From: a virus
Reading direction: 5' to 3' (one strand)
IMG/VR virus record: IMGVR_UViG_3300047440_000274
Location: 1 to 31,429 of that record
DNA: 31,429 nt
Under the pieces are notes generated by a model, which saw nothing but the letters and a program-made list of their open reading frames with translations, was not told the DNA's origin and searched no databases. Below, in pieces: positions 1-7,192 of this stretch (position 1 is its first letter; every line of letters begins with the position of its first letter). The translations under genes and the position numbers were made by a program.

Positions 1-91
1 CGTGACCGGTGGTGCACCGGAAAAGTGCATACCCCCCCACCTAATAAAACGCGCGCGAGTCGAGTCATCGAGACAAGAATCGCGCGAGCGC
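1..91. other. Left edge, possible cos-proximal non-coding segment
   Basis: No complete gene lies between the HNH stop at 92 and the edge. Positions 6-20 are an inverted repeat (CCGGTG, 3-base loop, CACCGG), and within it 11-18 (GGTGCACC) is a perfect palindrome. A run of seven C lies at 32-38. In cos-type phages the segment between the HNH gene and the small terminase usually contains the packaging site, so this could be part of a cos region. That is inference; no cohesive end can be proved here. On the minus strand an ATG at 66-68 opens a frame that runs off the edge and continues at the right end if the window is circular. Confidence 0.35.
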
Positions 92-451
92 TCACGTCTT
101 TGCTCGACCGAGCGGTCGTCGTGCGTTGCCGAATCCACCATCGAAGCGCGCCGTCTTTTTGTCGTGATGCCGCTTGCACAAGAGCCAGAGATTCGCGCGC
201 GCAAAGAATAACTCGCGACTGCCGCGATGCGGCTCTCGATGATCGACGCACAAGCCAGCCTCACGACACTCAGGCCACTGGCAACGACCGAGCGCATCGC
301 GCCGCACTTGTGCTCTCAGCAGTTGCCATGCGTGCGACTCATACATCGCAGTGACCGCCGGGTCACGCATCGCGTGCATGCGTGCTTGTTGCTCCTGCAG
401 GTAACGCTTACTGTGCGCCGCCGCTGGGTTCCTCGAGACTCTATTGCGCAT
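92..451 (-). CDS. HNH endonuclease
   Basis: The 119-residue product carries a complete HNH nuclease core in its C-terminal half. It shows a cysteine pair (C57, C62), the D70-H71 dyad, N87, then C92 and H95-H96 followed by lysines, matching the zinc-bound beta-beta-alpha metal fold. The N-terminal half is basic. The ATG at 451 overlaps the upstream gene by 11 bases, which fits the tight spacing of the operon; a longer upstream frame is arginine-rich and unlikely to be translated. Phage HNH proteins of this type normally sit beside the terminase genes and assist cleavage at cos. Here the gene is last in the left operon, at the window edge, while the terminase is at the other edge. Confidence 0.85.
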   Translation of the reverse strand: MRNRVSRNPAAAHSKRYLQEQQARMHAMRDPAVTAMYESHAWQLLRAQVRRDALGRCQWPECREAGLCVDHREPHRGSRELFFARANLWLLCKRHHDKKTARFDGGFGNARRPLGRAKT

Positions 452-686
452 CGCGTTTGGCCAATCGTTCACGCAATGCGACCATGTTGCGCGCGAGCGA
501 ATTGTGATACCCGATAACCTCCTCGCGCTCATCCTTCGGCAACGCGGCCAGCATGTTCGCCGTGTTATAGGCGAGCGCGATGAGTTGTATCTGCTTGGCC
601 CTGCCGACGAGCGCTCGCCACAATTGCGTCGCGAGCTCAGTCGCCTCACCGCTTATCTCGAATAGTTCAATCTCATCGCTTTTCAT
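441..686 (-). CDS. Small hypothetical phage protein
   Basis: The 81-residue product is acidic at the start and looks mostly alpha-helical (long runs rich in A, L, E and R). I do not recognise a family and see no cysteine motif or membrane segment. A purine-rich site (GAGGTG) lies just before the ATG at 686, and the gene follows its upstream neighbour after 13 bases and overlaps the HNH gene by 11. It is clearly an operon member; the function is unknown. Confidence 0.65.
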   Translation of the reverse strand: MKSDEIELFEISGEATELATQLWRALVGRAKQIQLIALAYNTANMLAALPKDEREEVIGYHNSLARNMVALRERLAKRDAQ

Positions 687-699
687 TGTGCACCTCGCA

Positions 700-1344
700 T
701 CATGTGCCGAACCCTTTCACCTTCCACGCTTCTCGCATTGCTGGCTCGTCGAGCGCTTCATACCAGTTGCCGTCGAAGCCTTGCCAATAGATGAGTTTGC
801 TCTTGCGTTGCCCCCAAGAATTATAGACGTAGTGATCCTTAGTGAATTCTTGACGCAGTCGCCGCCCTTCGTTGCGCATGTAGGCCGACCAATGCTCGGC
901 GGGCTTCATATTCATCACGATGCCATACAGCGTGACGAGCGCCATGCGCTGCACTGCCGCCTCGTAATTCGCGAAAGCGGGAAACCAGGCTTGAGACAAC
1001 TCCCATGACTGCACATAGCACTCGGCTTGCTCATCGTCGCACCATTGAGCGCGCACGGTTTGCATCGGCACAATCAAGAGACTCTCGCGCCGCCGCTCGG
1101 TGACCGTGACGCCCATGCGAGCGATGAGCGCGCGACGTGCGCCCGCTGAGCGTGCTTGCAACGTAGACAAGTGCACATTACGCACCGCAATCTCAAGCGC
1201 GCGGTCGAGCACATAGGGCGCATGCACGAGCCGATAAATACACAGGCGCACTAATTTGTCGGACCGTTTCACGCATGCGTCGAATCGCTTGCCTGTTGGC
1301 TCGACGACTTCCTTCGCGATGATCTTATCGACGTGCGAAAGCAT
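700..1344 (-). CDS. Hypothetical phage protein, 214 aa
   Basis: I do not recognise the family. The N-terminal half (about residues 1-75) is basic; the C-terminal half is rich in aromatic residues (W and Y clusters around 125-200). There is no signal peptide or membrane span. I chose the ATG at 1344 because GAGGG lies seven bases upstream and the longer frame adds only an arginine-rich stretch with shadow-like composition. It sits between small unknown genes and ahead of the HNH nuclease, so a role late in early expression, near packaging or replication, is possible but not shown. Confidence 0.6.
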   Translation of the reverse strand: MLSHVDKIIAKEVVEPTGKRFDACVKRSDKLVRLCIYRLVHAPYVLDRALEIAVRNVHLSTLQARSAGARRALIARMGVTVTERRRESLLIVPMQTVRAQWCDDEQAECYVQSWELSQAWFPAFANYEAAVQRMALVTLYGIVMNMKPAEHWSAYMRNEGRRLRQEFTKDHYVYNSWGQRKSKLIYWQGFDGNWYEALDEPAMREAWKVKGFGT

Positions 1345-1364
1345 AAAAAGGCCCTCTTGCTCAG

Positions 1365-1568
1365 TTATCGCGGCGCAAACCCAGCGAGCGCGAGCGCGTC
1401 GCGCACTTGGTCGCATGCGTGGCGAATGTCATACGCTTCATCCTCGTCAACTGCACACCCACGAAACTCACGCCACCCGGCGCGCTTCATGAACTGCGCG
1501 AGCGCTAACGCCTCATCGACGGTGAGCTCGCATGAGATAGTCACCATCGTCTGGTCAATTCTGCTCAT
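1365..1568 (-). CDS. Small hypothetical phage protein, 67 aa
   Basis: A short acidic protein; the middle contains an A/L-rich helix and the C-terminal half another helix rich in D, E and A. The ATG at 1568 overlaps the upstream gene by 14 bases. The longer frame reading from 1811 has shadow-like composition (many C, R and S) and is rejected as the start. No family recognised. Confidence 0.55.
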   Translation of the reverse strand: MSRIDQTMVTISCELTVDEALALAQFMKRAGWREFRGCAVDEDEAYDIRHACDQVRDALALAGFAPR

Positions 1569-1854
1569 GATGTTCGACCTCGAGAAGCTTAGCGGCGCGC
1601 AATTCGCGATTCGCATCGCGCATATACACCTCGAACACAAACGCGAGCTTGTTATCAAATAGCCACAACTCTCCGCGGTGCCATTTAGAATGACCGCCCC
1701 CCTCAAGTATCGCGGCCCGAATCTCTCGCCATTCGCGCGCAGTGCGTGCACATGGCACACCCGCCCGGTAATCAAAGCCGCGAATCTGTCGGCGAGTGCT
1801 TTGAGTGTCATCGCGCCGCCTAAGTAGCGCGCTGAGTTGCTGCTCGTTCCGCAT
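1555..1854 (-). CDS. Small hypothetical phage protein, 99 aa
   Basis: The product is basic at the N-terminus and has a central region with the pattern HSKWHRGELWLFDNKLAFVF, which alternates like beta strands. It overlaps the preceding gene by 35 bases, so the start is less certain than for its neighbours; ATG 1854 is the first start in the frame whose product has normal composition. No family recognised. Confidence 0.55.
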   Translation of the reverse strand: MRNEQQLSALLRRRDDTQSTRRQIRGFDYRAGVPCARTAREWREIRAAILEGGGHSKWHRGELWLFDNKLAFVFEVYMRDANRELRAAKLLEVEHHEQN

Positions 1855-2116
1855 CGGCGCGCTCCTGAAATTTAATCTCGGCAAGACGTAAGACCGAGCG
1901 AGTGTGCATCTCAAGCACTTCGCGGCGCGCATCGAGCGAGTCGAAGCCTGACAAAAAAGTGCTGTGCACGTCGAGCAGCGCAGTCGCTTGCAATAATGGC
2001 GGATAGCCGACCAGCTCGTTACAGCATGCCTCGCTGATTCGCTCGGCATCGTCTGTCAATTGATCGAGTGTGAGATTCGTCTTGCCAAAAGCATCGAGTG
2101 AAAACAGTGTGAACAT
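1820..2116 (-). CDS. Small hypothetical phage protein, 98 aa
   Basis: Predicted mostly helical soluble protein with two adjacent cysteines near residue 32. A strong GGAGG lies before the ATG at 2116, and the gene begins 14 bases after the methyltransferase stop, so it is translated with that operon. No family recognised. Confidence 0.65.
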   Translation of the reverse strand: MFTLFSLDAFGKTNLTLDQLTDDAERISEACCNELVGYPPLLQATALLDVHSTFLSGFDSLDARREVLEMHTRSVLRLAEIKFQERADAERAATQRAT

Positions 2117-2130
2117 GGTGCCTCCGCGTT

Positions 2131-3549
2131 TTAGAATTTTTCCGGCGTCGAACTAAATTCGACACCGAAGCCCGTGCGCTCCTTCATGACCTCATCGAAT
2201 CGTTGCCCGGTCGCCTCGAGGTGAATATCGACCTCGCGAAAGCAAGCGCGAAAGCGAATCACAGCGACATCGCAATACTCGCCCGCGAGCTCACACGCGC
2301 GCGCGACTCTATGGGTGCGCTGCGCCGCGATGAGTGCGGTGCCACTGCCGCAAAATGGCTCATAGAGAATCTCGCCTGGGCTTGTGAATGCATCGAGCAT
2401 GAATTGCGGCAACGCGACCGGAAAGACTGCGGGATGGTCGATGCCTTCTCCGATCGCTCCTTTGTGCCGCATGATGCGCACGACCGCGTCGGGAATTTTT
2501 GTGTCTTGAATCGGCTGGCCTCGGCTGCCATAGCCTTGAATGGTGCCGTCTGCATTGCGCATGCCCGCGTCGCCCGTGTGAATATCGCCCGCGCGTGCGC
2601 ATGGCACAAACTTGTTGGGCTTTCGCTTCTCGCGATTGAAGTGAAAAATAAACTCAAACGCGGGCGCAAACCTGCCGACCCAGTCGCCCGGCATGCCGGG
2701 CCCTTGATCCCAGACATACCAGCCGAAGCGCCGCCAATGCTGCGCGCGCATCCATGCAATCCACTCGTCCCAATACGGCACGAGCTCGCCCTCATCGTGC
2801 ACGAGCCCTAAATTCACGAGCACTTGACCATCGTCGCGCATCGGCAATTGACCGAACACGCCGCACATGAGACCGAGCCAATCGCTGCTCGTGCCTCGAT
2901 AGTTTCGCTGGCTCGCATAGGGCGGCGACGTGAAGCAAAGATGAGCACGCTCCTCGAGCATGAGCGCCGCGACGACGGCCGGGTCGGTCGCATCGCCACA
3001 AATGAGTCGATGCTTGCCGAGAATCCACACGTCGCCCGCTTGCGAGACTTTGACGGGCAAGCCTGACGGCAACGCATCGGCATCGTCGTCGCTCACGTCA
3101 GGCTCATCGCTCGCGTCGCTCGTGGCGATGAGTTTCGCGAGGTCCGAGTCACTGAAGCCCATGAGCGAGGTATCAAAGTTGAGGTCGGTGAGCGTGCGCA
3201 ACTCGGCGGCAAGTTTGGCCTCATCCCACGTCGCAAGCGTCGGCAATTGATTGTCGGCGATGATGTAGGCGCGCTTTTGTGTCTCGGACCAGCCTCGAGC
3301 GACCATGACGGGCACGCGCGCGAGTCCTATCGCTTGCGATGCCATCACGCGCGCATGGCCTGCAATGATGACGCCCGCCTCATCGACGAGCACGGGCACC
3401 GTAAAGCCCCACTCTCGAATCGACTTGGCCAGCTGCTCGATTTGCGCCTTCGAGTGCGTGCGTGAATTTTGGGCGTGCGGTGTGAGCTCGCCGAGCGGTC
3501 GCAACGAGACCTCGGCGGCGGGCCATTGTGATTCGAGACTCTCGCTCAT
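2131..3549 (-). CDS. ParB-like nuclease domain fused to DNA methyltransferase
   Basis: The 472-residue protein has two parts. Residues 16-85 form a ParB/Srx-type domain, including the loop IIAGHARVMAS. Residues 170-435 form a DNA amino-methyltransferase with the catalytic motif TSPPY (207-211) before the SAM-binding motif EPFCGSGT (397-404), the order of beta-class N4-cytosine or N6-adenine enzymes. An acidic linker (147-159) joins them. No restriction endonuclease is nearby, so it is probably an orphan methylase that modifies phage DNA against host restriction or tunes expression; this is inference. The ATG at 3549 has GGAG upstream (GAAGGAGAGC) and is preferred over a start 30 bases upstream. 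This fusion is common in phages and prophages. Confidence 0.9.
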   Translation of the reverse strand: MSESLESQWPAAEVSLRPLGELTPHAQNSRTHSKAQIEQLAKSIREWGFTVPVLVDEAGVIIAGHARVMASQAIGLARVPVMVARGWSETQKRAYIIADNQLPTLATWDEAKLAAELRTLTDLNFDTSLMGFSDSDLAKLIATSDASDEPDVSDDDADALPSGLPVKVSQAGDVWILGKHRLICGDATDPAVVAALMLEERAHLCFTSPPYASQRNYRGTSSDWLGLMCGVFGQLPMRDDGQVLVNLGLVHDEGELVPYWDEWIAWMRAQHWRRFGWYVWDQGPGMPGDWVGRFAPAFEFIFHFNREKRKPNKFVPCARAGDIHTGDAGMRNADGTIQGYGSRGQPIQDTKIPDAVVRIMRHKGAIGEGIDHPAVFPVALPQFMLDAFTSPGEILYEPFCGSGTALIAAQRTHRVARACELAGEYCDVAVIRFRACFREVDIHLEATGQRFDEVMKERTGFGVEFSSTPEKF

Positions 3550-3597
3550 GCTCGTGCTCTCCTTCGGTGGCGACAACATCGACGACTAGAAAGTGCT

Positions 3598-4965
3598 CTA
3601 TATACCTGGGCCGGTAGTCTCATCTCTATGTGTAGAGATAGTAATTAAGTTGTCTATGTTGTCACCTGTCGCCTCGGCGACAAATTGATACGTCGTGCGC
3701 CGATACTTGCCACGCCGACCGATGCAAACCCAGCCCGCGCGCCGCATGGCGTGGCCGATGCTTGTCTCAAGCTGGCGGCGCGCGCCGATGTTGTGGCGCT
3801 CGTGCTCGCCGCATATCGCCTCATAGACTTCATTGACGGTGGTGACGGTGATCGGTTGCGGCGTCGCCTCGAGACATCGCTCAAGCCATAGCCGCACGTC
3901 CTCCTCGACTTCGCTCACGACTCGGTGCTCCTCTTGCACGCTTGCCGCCAATTTTTCCTCGGCTTTCGTGAGATACCATTGCTCGCCCGCGTCGTAGGCG
4001 GCGACCGCTTCGGCCCATAGCTGCGCGAGATTGTCGCGCAGTAGCCTCAAGTCAATTTGCCCGCATACTATCGGCCAGAATCGGCGGTTGCCCGTGTAGT
4101 CGCGCAAAAAGCGAATCTCATTCGTCGTGCCGAGGAACACGCACGAGCGCAACTGGTTCACGACCGAGCGCCCGTATGATTGGCGGTAATGATCGACGAC
4201 GCGCGAGACAAAATGATTCATGACCTCGATGCGCGAGCGACTGAGCGATGACAATTCGCCGACCTCGATAATCCATGCACCTTCGAGCTCTTGTATCGCG
4301 TCTTTGGTGCCAAATTGCGAATTGCTCTCGACCGTCCACGGCGCGCCGAGCACTTGCGCAAAGGTCGATTTGCCGACCCCTTGAGATCCCACGAGCACGA
4401 GCATGTGGTCGGCCTTACAGCCCGGACGCATCACGCGCGCCACCGCTGAAATTAAAAAACGTCGCAGCACGCCGCCCAAGTATTCACCATTGCCGCTCGC
4501 ACCGAGCACCTCAATGAGTACGTCTTTGATTCGTGGCTCGCCATCCCATTTGAGCGTGCGAAGCCAGTCGCGAACCGGGTGGAATGAATTTTTGCCGGCG
4601 ACCGAGTGCACGACGCGCGAGACGGTTTTTTCAGAGTTGACGGGTATGTCGAGACACTGCAAAAGATTCGCGAGGTCAACATCATCATCGTCGAGCCAAT
4701 CACTGCCCGGTGTGAGTGTTCTCCACGGTGGCGCGCGTTGCAATTCGATGCGGCGCGTGAGCTCGTTATAGCGCACGAGGCCTTGCAATTCAGGGTGATG
4801 CTCAAACGCGATGAATACATTCGCATAGTCGCCGCGAAACTCTTTTCGATTCGCAGTCAATCGGAGGTACTTTTGCCAGCCCTCGGCGCGCGCTTTGCTT
4901 TTGAATCGCTCACGCTCTTTTGCGACTCGCTCTTGCTCGCGCACTTGGTCGTCGAGTTTGCTCAT
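3598..4965 (-). CDS. VapE-family replicative helicase/ATPase
   Basis: The 455-residue product matches the virulence-associated protein E (VapE) family, superfamily 3-like ATPases that replace replicative helicases in many phages and islands. Visible motifs are Walker A GSQGVGKST (193-201), Walker B WIIEVGEL (231-238), the sensor GTTNE (279-283) and the arginine motif GNRRFW (292-297). The C-terminal part (about 370-440) looks like a winged-helix DNA-binding region. The start ATG overlaps the stop of the primase-like gene in an ATGA, so the two are translationally coupled and probably act together at the phage origin. Confidence 0.9.
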   Translation of the reverse strand: MSKLDDQVREQERVAKERERFKSKARAEGWQKYLRLTANRKEFRGDYANVFIAFEHHPELQGLVRYNELTRRIELQRAPPWRTLTPGSDWLDDDDVDLANLLQCLDIPVNSEKTVSRVVHSVAGKNSFHPVRDWLRTLKWDGEPRIKDVLIEVLGASGNGEYLGGVLRRFLISAVARVMRPGCKADHMLVLVGSQGVGKSTFAQVLGAPWTVESNSQFGTKDAIQELEGAWIIEVGELSSLSRSRIEVMNHFVSRVVDHYRQSYGRSVVNQLRSCVFLGTTNEIRFLRDYTGNRRFWPIVCGQIDLRLLRDNLAQLWAEAVAAYDAGEQWYLTKAEEKLAASVQEEHRVVSEVEEDVRLWLERCLEATPQPITVTTVNEVYEAICGEHERHNIGARRQLETSIGHAMRRAGWVCIGRRGKYRRTTYQFVAEATGDNIDNLITISTHRDETTGPGI

Positions 4966-5384
4966 ACGTTTGTCGCCGCCTCACGCAATAAGCCTACCGC
5001 CTCGAGGACGCGCGCGCGGTCGTCGTCATCGAGCGTCACACCGTTTGCGATGTTCTCGCCCGCGAGCGCGATGATGAGCGCCTCATGAGCCATGATTTTG
5101 AGTACGTCCGACGCGGCGTGAAAATGCGCGCGCGCACTACGCTGCGCGGGCAAATTGTGGGCGAGCGGCGCGGGAAATAGGTCGCCGAATTGCATGCCGA
5201 GCGCATCGAGCACCGCCTCGACATCACAGCCCGCAAAGTCATGCAAGAGAATGCGACCGTCAGGCAACTCGACAATCGAAAGCGAGGGCGACTTGTCCTC
5301 GTGCGCTGGACATCGAGCGACCCATCGAGCCGCGCCGCGTTTTTTGACGCCTGCCAATCGCGCGAGTAGCGGCTCGACTGTCAT
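4962..5384 (-). CDS. CHC2 zinc-finger primase-like protein
   Basis: Short protein (140 aa) with a primase-type zinc finger: CPAHEDKSPSLS (C25, H28) followed by LLHDFAGCDVEAVLDALG (H48, C53) and the DLFP motif typical of phage CHC2 proteins. There is no Toprim or polymerase domain, so it is not a complete primase. It may recognise the initiation site while the VapE protein supplies the ATPase. It couples to VapE through an ATGA overlap. The C-terminal 60 residues are helical with no known motif. Confidence 0.8.
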   Translation of the reverse strand: MTVEPLLARLAGVKKRGAARWVARCPAHEDKSPSLSIVELPDGRILLHDFAGCDVEAVLDALGMQFGDLFPAPLAHNLPAQRSARAHFHAASDVLKIMAHEALIIALAGENIANGVTLDDDDRARVLEAVGLLREAATNV

Positions 5385-5387
5385 GCA

Positions 5388-5645
5388 CTAGCCCGCCTGC
5401 AGGTGTGGCGCTTGTGGTGTGACCCAATTGAGACGCATGCCTTGCGCGTCGAGTCGCTCCTCGACTATGTGCTTGCACAGGCCGCGAAACTCCTCACGCC
5501 ATTCATCCGACAACGCCTCGCCGCATAGCATGAGCGACGCCACACGATATTGCTCGCGCGTGCTCGTGACGACATAGCCATTCGCATACGAGCCCTCCTG
5601 ATGAATGATGAGGCTCGCCGTGAGCGTGACGAATTCGCGCGGCAT
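5388..5645 (-). CDS. Small hypothetical phage protein, 85 aa
   Basis: Unrecognised. The N-terminal part (residues 5-35) reads like beta strands and the middle (40-65) like a helix. GAGG lies five bases before the ATG at 5645. It sits between the double helix-turn-helix regulator and the primase-like gene, with 3-15 base gaps on either side, so it is co-transcribed with the replication genes. Confidence 0.65.
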   Translation of the reverse strand: MPREFVTLTASLIIHQEGSYANGYVVTSTREQYRVASLMLCGEALSDEWREEFRGLCKHIVEERLDAQGMRLNWVTPQAPHLQAG

Positions 5646-5660
5646 GACGACCTCGCGAAG

Positions 5661-6155
5661 TCAAAGAGCCGAGGCGCCTAACTTCTCGTGATGCTTCGGC
5701 CCGCGACGGCCGCGCGCGACTTGCTTGAGCGTGCGCGCTGGTTTGTTTGCTGGCCTCGGCCGCGCGAAGCCGCCCGTCTCTTTTTGTAGCCACTGCTCAA
5801 TCTCTTTTGCGCTCCAAAGATAACGGCCTGAGCCAATCTCTCGACGATGCGGCGCGGGTGCGTGGCCTTGCTTGACCCAATTCGAGTACGTCTCGGGATA
5901 GATGCCGATGCGCTCGCAAACTTGCTCAATCGTAATCATGCCTTGCGTCGCTTGGGCTTGCTTCTCAGCCCACTCGATGACCTGATCCGGGCGGAACATG
6001 CGAGTGCGGTCGTGGCCGACTGGCTTCGGAAAAGACAATTGCGCGAGCCAGCGATTGATAGTTGAGAAGTGCACGCCGAACATCGTGGCGACTTCGGTGA
6101 CAGTGAGAAGCGTCTTGCATGCCTGCAATCGCGCGATGACTGCTGAGAATTCCAT
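5661..6155 (-). CDS. Tandem helix-turn-helix regulator (MerR/excisionase-like fold)
   Basis: The 164-residue protein has two helix-turn-helix units in a row. Residues 16-66 contain LLTVTEVATMFGVHFSTINRW, and residues 73-126 contain a second unit of the same type (MITIEQVCERIGI..., ending in a GRYLWSAKEIEQWL wing). The tail is basic (ARGRRGPKHHEK). This layout matches AlpA/excisionase or MerR-like winged HTH proteins duplicated within one chain. It is the first gene of the early operon, divergent from the lysogeny genes, the usual place for a Cro-like or excisionase-like switch protein. GGAG lies seven bases before the ATG at 6155. Confidence 0.75.
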   Translation of the reverse strand: MEFSAVIARLQACKTLLTVTEVATMFGVHFSTINRWLAQLSFPKPVGHDRTRMFRPDQVIEWAEKQAQATQGMITIEQVCERIGIYPETYSNWVKQGHAPAPHRREIGSGRYLWSAKEIEQWLQKETGGFARPRPANKPARTLKQVARGRRGPKHHEKLGASAL

Positions 6156-6190
6156 GACAATCTCCGCTCATCTCAAAAAACGGGTCGATA

Positions 6191-6219
6191 CAAATAGTCC
6201 TCGGCTCGCTCGTTGTCAA
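6191..6219 (-). promoter_or_regulatory. Predicted early promoter (sigma70 type)
   Basis: On the minus strand a perfect -35 box TTGACA (6214-6219) is followed after exactly 17 bases by TATTTG (6191-6196), a partial -10 match. Transcription would start near 6184, about 30 bases before the ATG of the double-HTH gene. Confidence 0.6.
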
Positions 6220-6242
6220 TCAGACATTTTCCGGCGTAGTAT

Positions 6243-6269
6243 TTGAGTCGCCTTAGCGCTGTATATATT
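6243..6269 (+). promoter_or_regulatory. Possible lysogeny promoter
   Basis: A weaker plus-strand pair, TTGAGT (6243-6248) and TATATT (6264-6269), spaced by 15 bases, lies ahead of the cysteine-rich gene at 6329. The candidate operator inverted repeat starts inside it, which would suit autoregulation. Spacing is shorter than ideal. Confidence 0.35.
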
Positions 6270-6328
6270 TCGAGCATCAAAGCGAATACAGTATCAGCGT
6301 GTTTTTTTATTCACTAGGAGTGCATCAC

Positions 6329-6604
6329 ATGGCGAAGAATCTTTGTGAGACCGATGGGTGCGGTGAGGAAATCAGCGAGGGGTGTGGCTCGCACGGCGGC
6401 TTGCCGATTTGTAAGAAGTGCCGCGCCGTGCAGTATTACTGGAAAAAACAAGGACCAAAAGCATTCGAGCATCGTCGCGAGGTGCTCACCTTTTGGACGG
6501 GTCGCCTCGACTACTTGAGCACGCACGTCGGCAAGCTGGTGAAGCAAGCGAAGCAACGAGTCATCGCCGCGCGCAATGGCGCATCGAATCAACTCCATCA
6601 CTAG
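6329..6604 (+). CDS. Cysteine-rich (zinc-ribbon-like) small protein
   Basis: The 91-residue product has five cysteines in its first third (C6, C11, C19, C28, C31) and a histidine at 22. The last pair (CKKC) resembles a zinc knuckle, followed by an aromatic and basic helical tail. This fits a small metal-binding nucleic-acid-binding protein but no specific family is recognised. The start is fixed by AGGAG at 6316-6320, eight bases before ATG 6329. It opens the plus-strand lysogeny operon, 11 bases upstream of the XRE gene, so it may be a co-regulator. Confidence 0.7.
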   Translation: MAKNLCETDGCGEEISEGCGSHGGLPICKKCRAVQYYWKKQGPKAFEHRREVLTFWTGRLDYLSTHVGKLVKQAKQRVIAARNGASNQLHH

Positions 6605-6615
6605 ACGAGACCATC

Positions 6616-6990
6616 ATGACAAAAAAAACAAAGACCGCCGACATCGCGTGGCCAATTCGACCAGCCCTCGGCGATGAAATGCGACGAAAGCTTGCGACCT
6701 CCCTCACCGAACTACTGAGCGACCACAAGCTCACGCCCGCCGAATTTGCGGGAAAGGTGTTTGGACGTGACCCAAAAAATAACTCGCCGCTGAATGCCGA
6801 CGCGATTCGCAGCTATTTGAGCGGCGAAAAATTCCCCAATGAGTCGAATGCCGGGCGTCTCGCGAAAGTGCTCAAGGTGCCGCTCTCGCGCTTGTTGGCA
6901 CCGAAGGGCCCACTCATCACGCCGACACCTCGAGCGACGCGAACGAGCGACGCGAACGAGCACCGCATCGAGCACGCCGCCGCCGCTTGA
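6616..6990 (+). CDS. XRE-family HTH repressor-like protein, frameshifted by a duplication
   Basis: The 124-residue product has a helix-turn-helix domain at about residues 16-92, with DAIRSYLSGEKFPNESNAGRLAKVL as the core and the typical VPLSRLL ending. It lies in the lysogeny operon, divergent from the early operon, where the CI-type repressor is expected. After residue 106 the frame is altered by a perfect 13-bp tandem duplication (6936-6961). The resulting tail is short and alanine-rich, and ends at TGA 6988-6990. Removing one copy puts the gene in frame with a well-formed 3' extension to 7129. The ribosome site before ATG 6616 is weak (GAGA). Whether the short product is functional is unknown. 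Confidence 0.75.
   Translation: MTKKTKTADIAWPIRPALGDEMRRKLATSLTELLSDHKLTPAEFAGKVFGRDPKNNSPLNADAIRSYLSGEKFPNESNAGRLAKVLKVPLSRLLAPKGPLITPTPRATRTSDANEHRIEHAAAA
6936..6961 (+). repeat. 13-bp perfect tandem duplication inside the XRE gene
   Basis: GACGCGAACGAGC occurs twice in direct succession (6936-6948 and 6949-6961), preceded by a further partial copy CGAGC (6931-6935). Because 13 is not a multiple of three, one extra copy shifts the frame by one. Confidence 0.95.
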
Positions 6991-7129
6991 GTTGCCAAAG
7001 GACGCGCCGCCTCTCACCTTCGAGCTCAAAGACTACAAACGCGACCCACGATTTGCGACCGTGACCATCTCGGGCACTGTCGAGATCGACGTTGCAATGG
7101 CAATCTTTGCCCTAGTGCATCGCAAATAG
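6991..7129 (+). pseudogene. Displaced 3' end of the XRE gene
   Basis: In the +1 frame relative to the XRE gene, this stretch encodes PKDAPPLTFELKDYKRDPRF followed by a beta-strand-like GTVEIDVAMAIFALV and a stop at 7127-7129. The composition is that of a true protein, but no ATG or GTG with a ribosome site opens it; the only ATGs in the frame lie in an arginine-rich shadow stretch. With one 13-bp copy deleted it joins the HTH domain through a T/S/P-rich linker, giving a protein of about 166 residues. It is probably a C-terminal oligomerisation segment. Confidence 0.7.
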
Positions 7130-7192
7130 TTCACGAGACCGAATCTCTGGGCACTTATAAGTAGCAGACACCGCCCCCGGTATATAACAAAG

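Larger units (their letters stand above)
6156..6328. promoter_or_regulatory. Divergent control region between early and lysogeny operons
   Basis: These 173 bases contain no gene and separate two oppositely transcribed regulators. They are AT-richer than the rest of the window and contain promoter-like sequences in both directions, an inverted pair CTGTAT (6259-6264) and ATACAG (6286-6291), and a short palindrome ATAC-A-GTAT (6286-6294). These are candidate operator half-sites for the XRE or double-HTH protein. The position resembles the immunity region of temperate phages. Confidence 0.6.
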
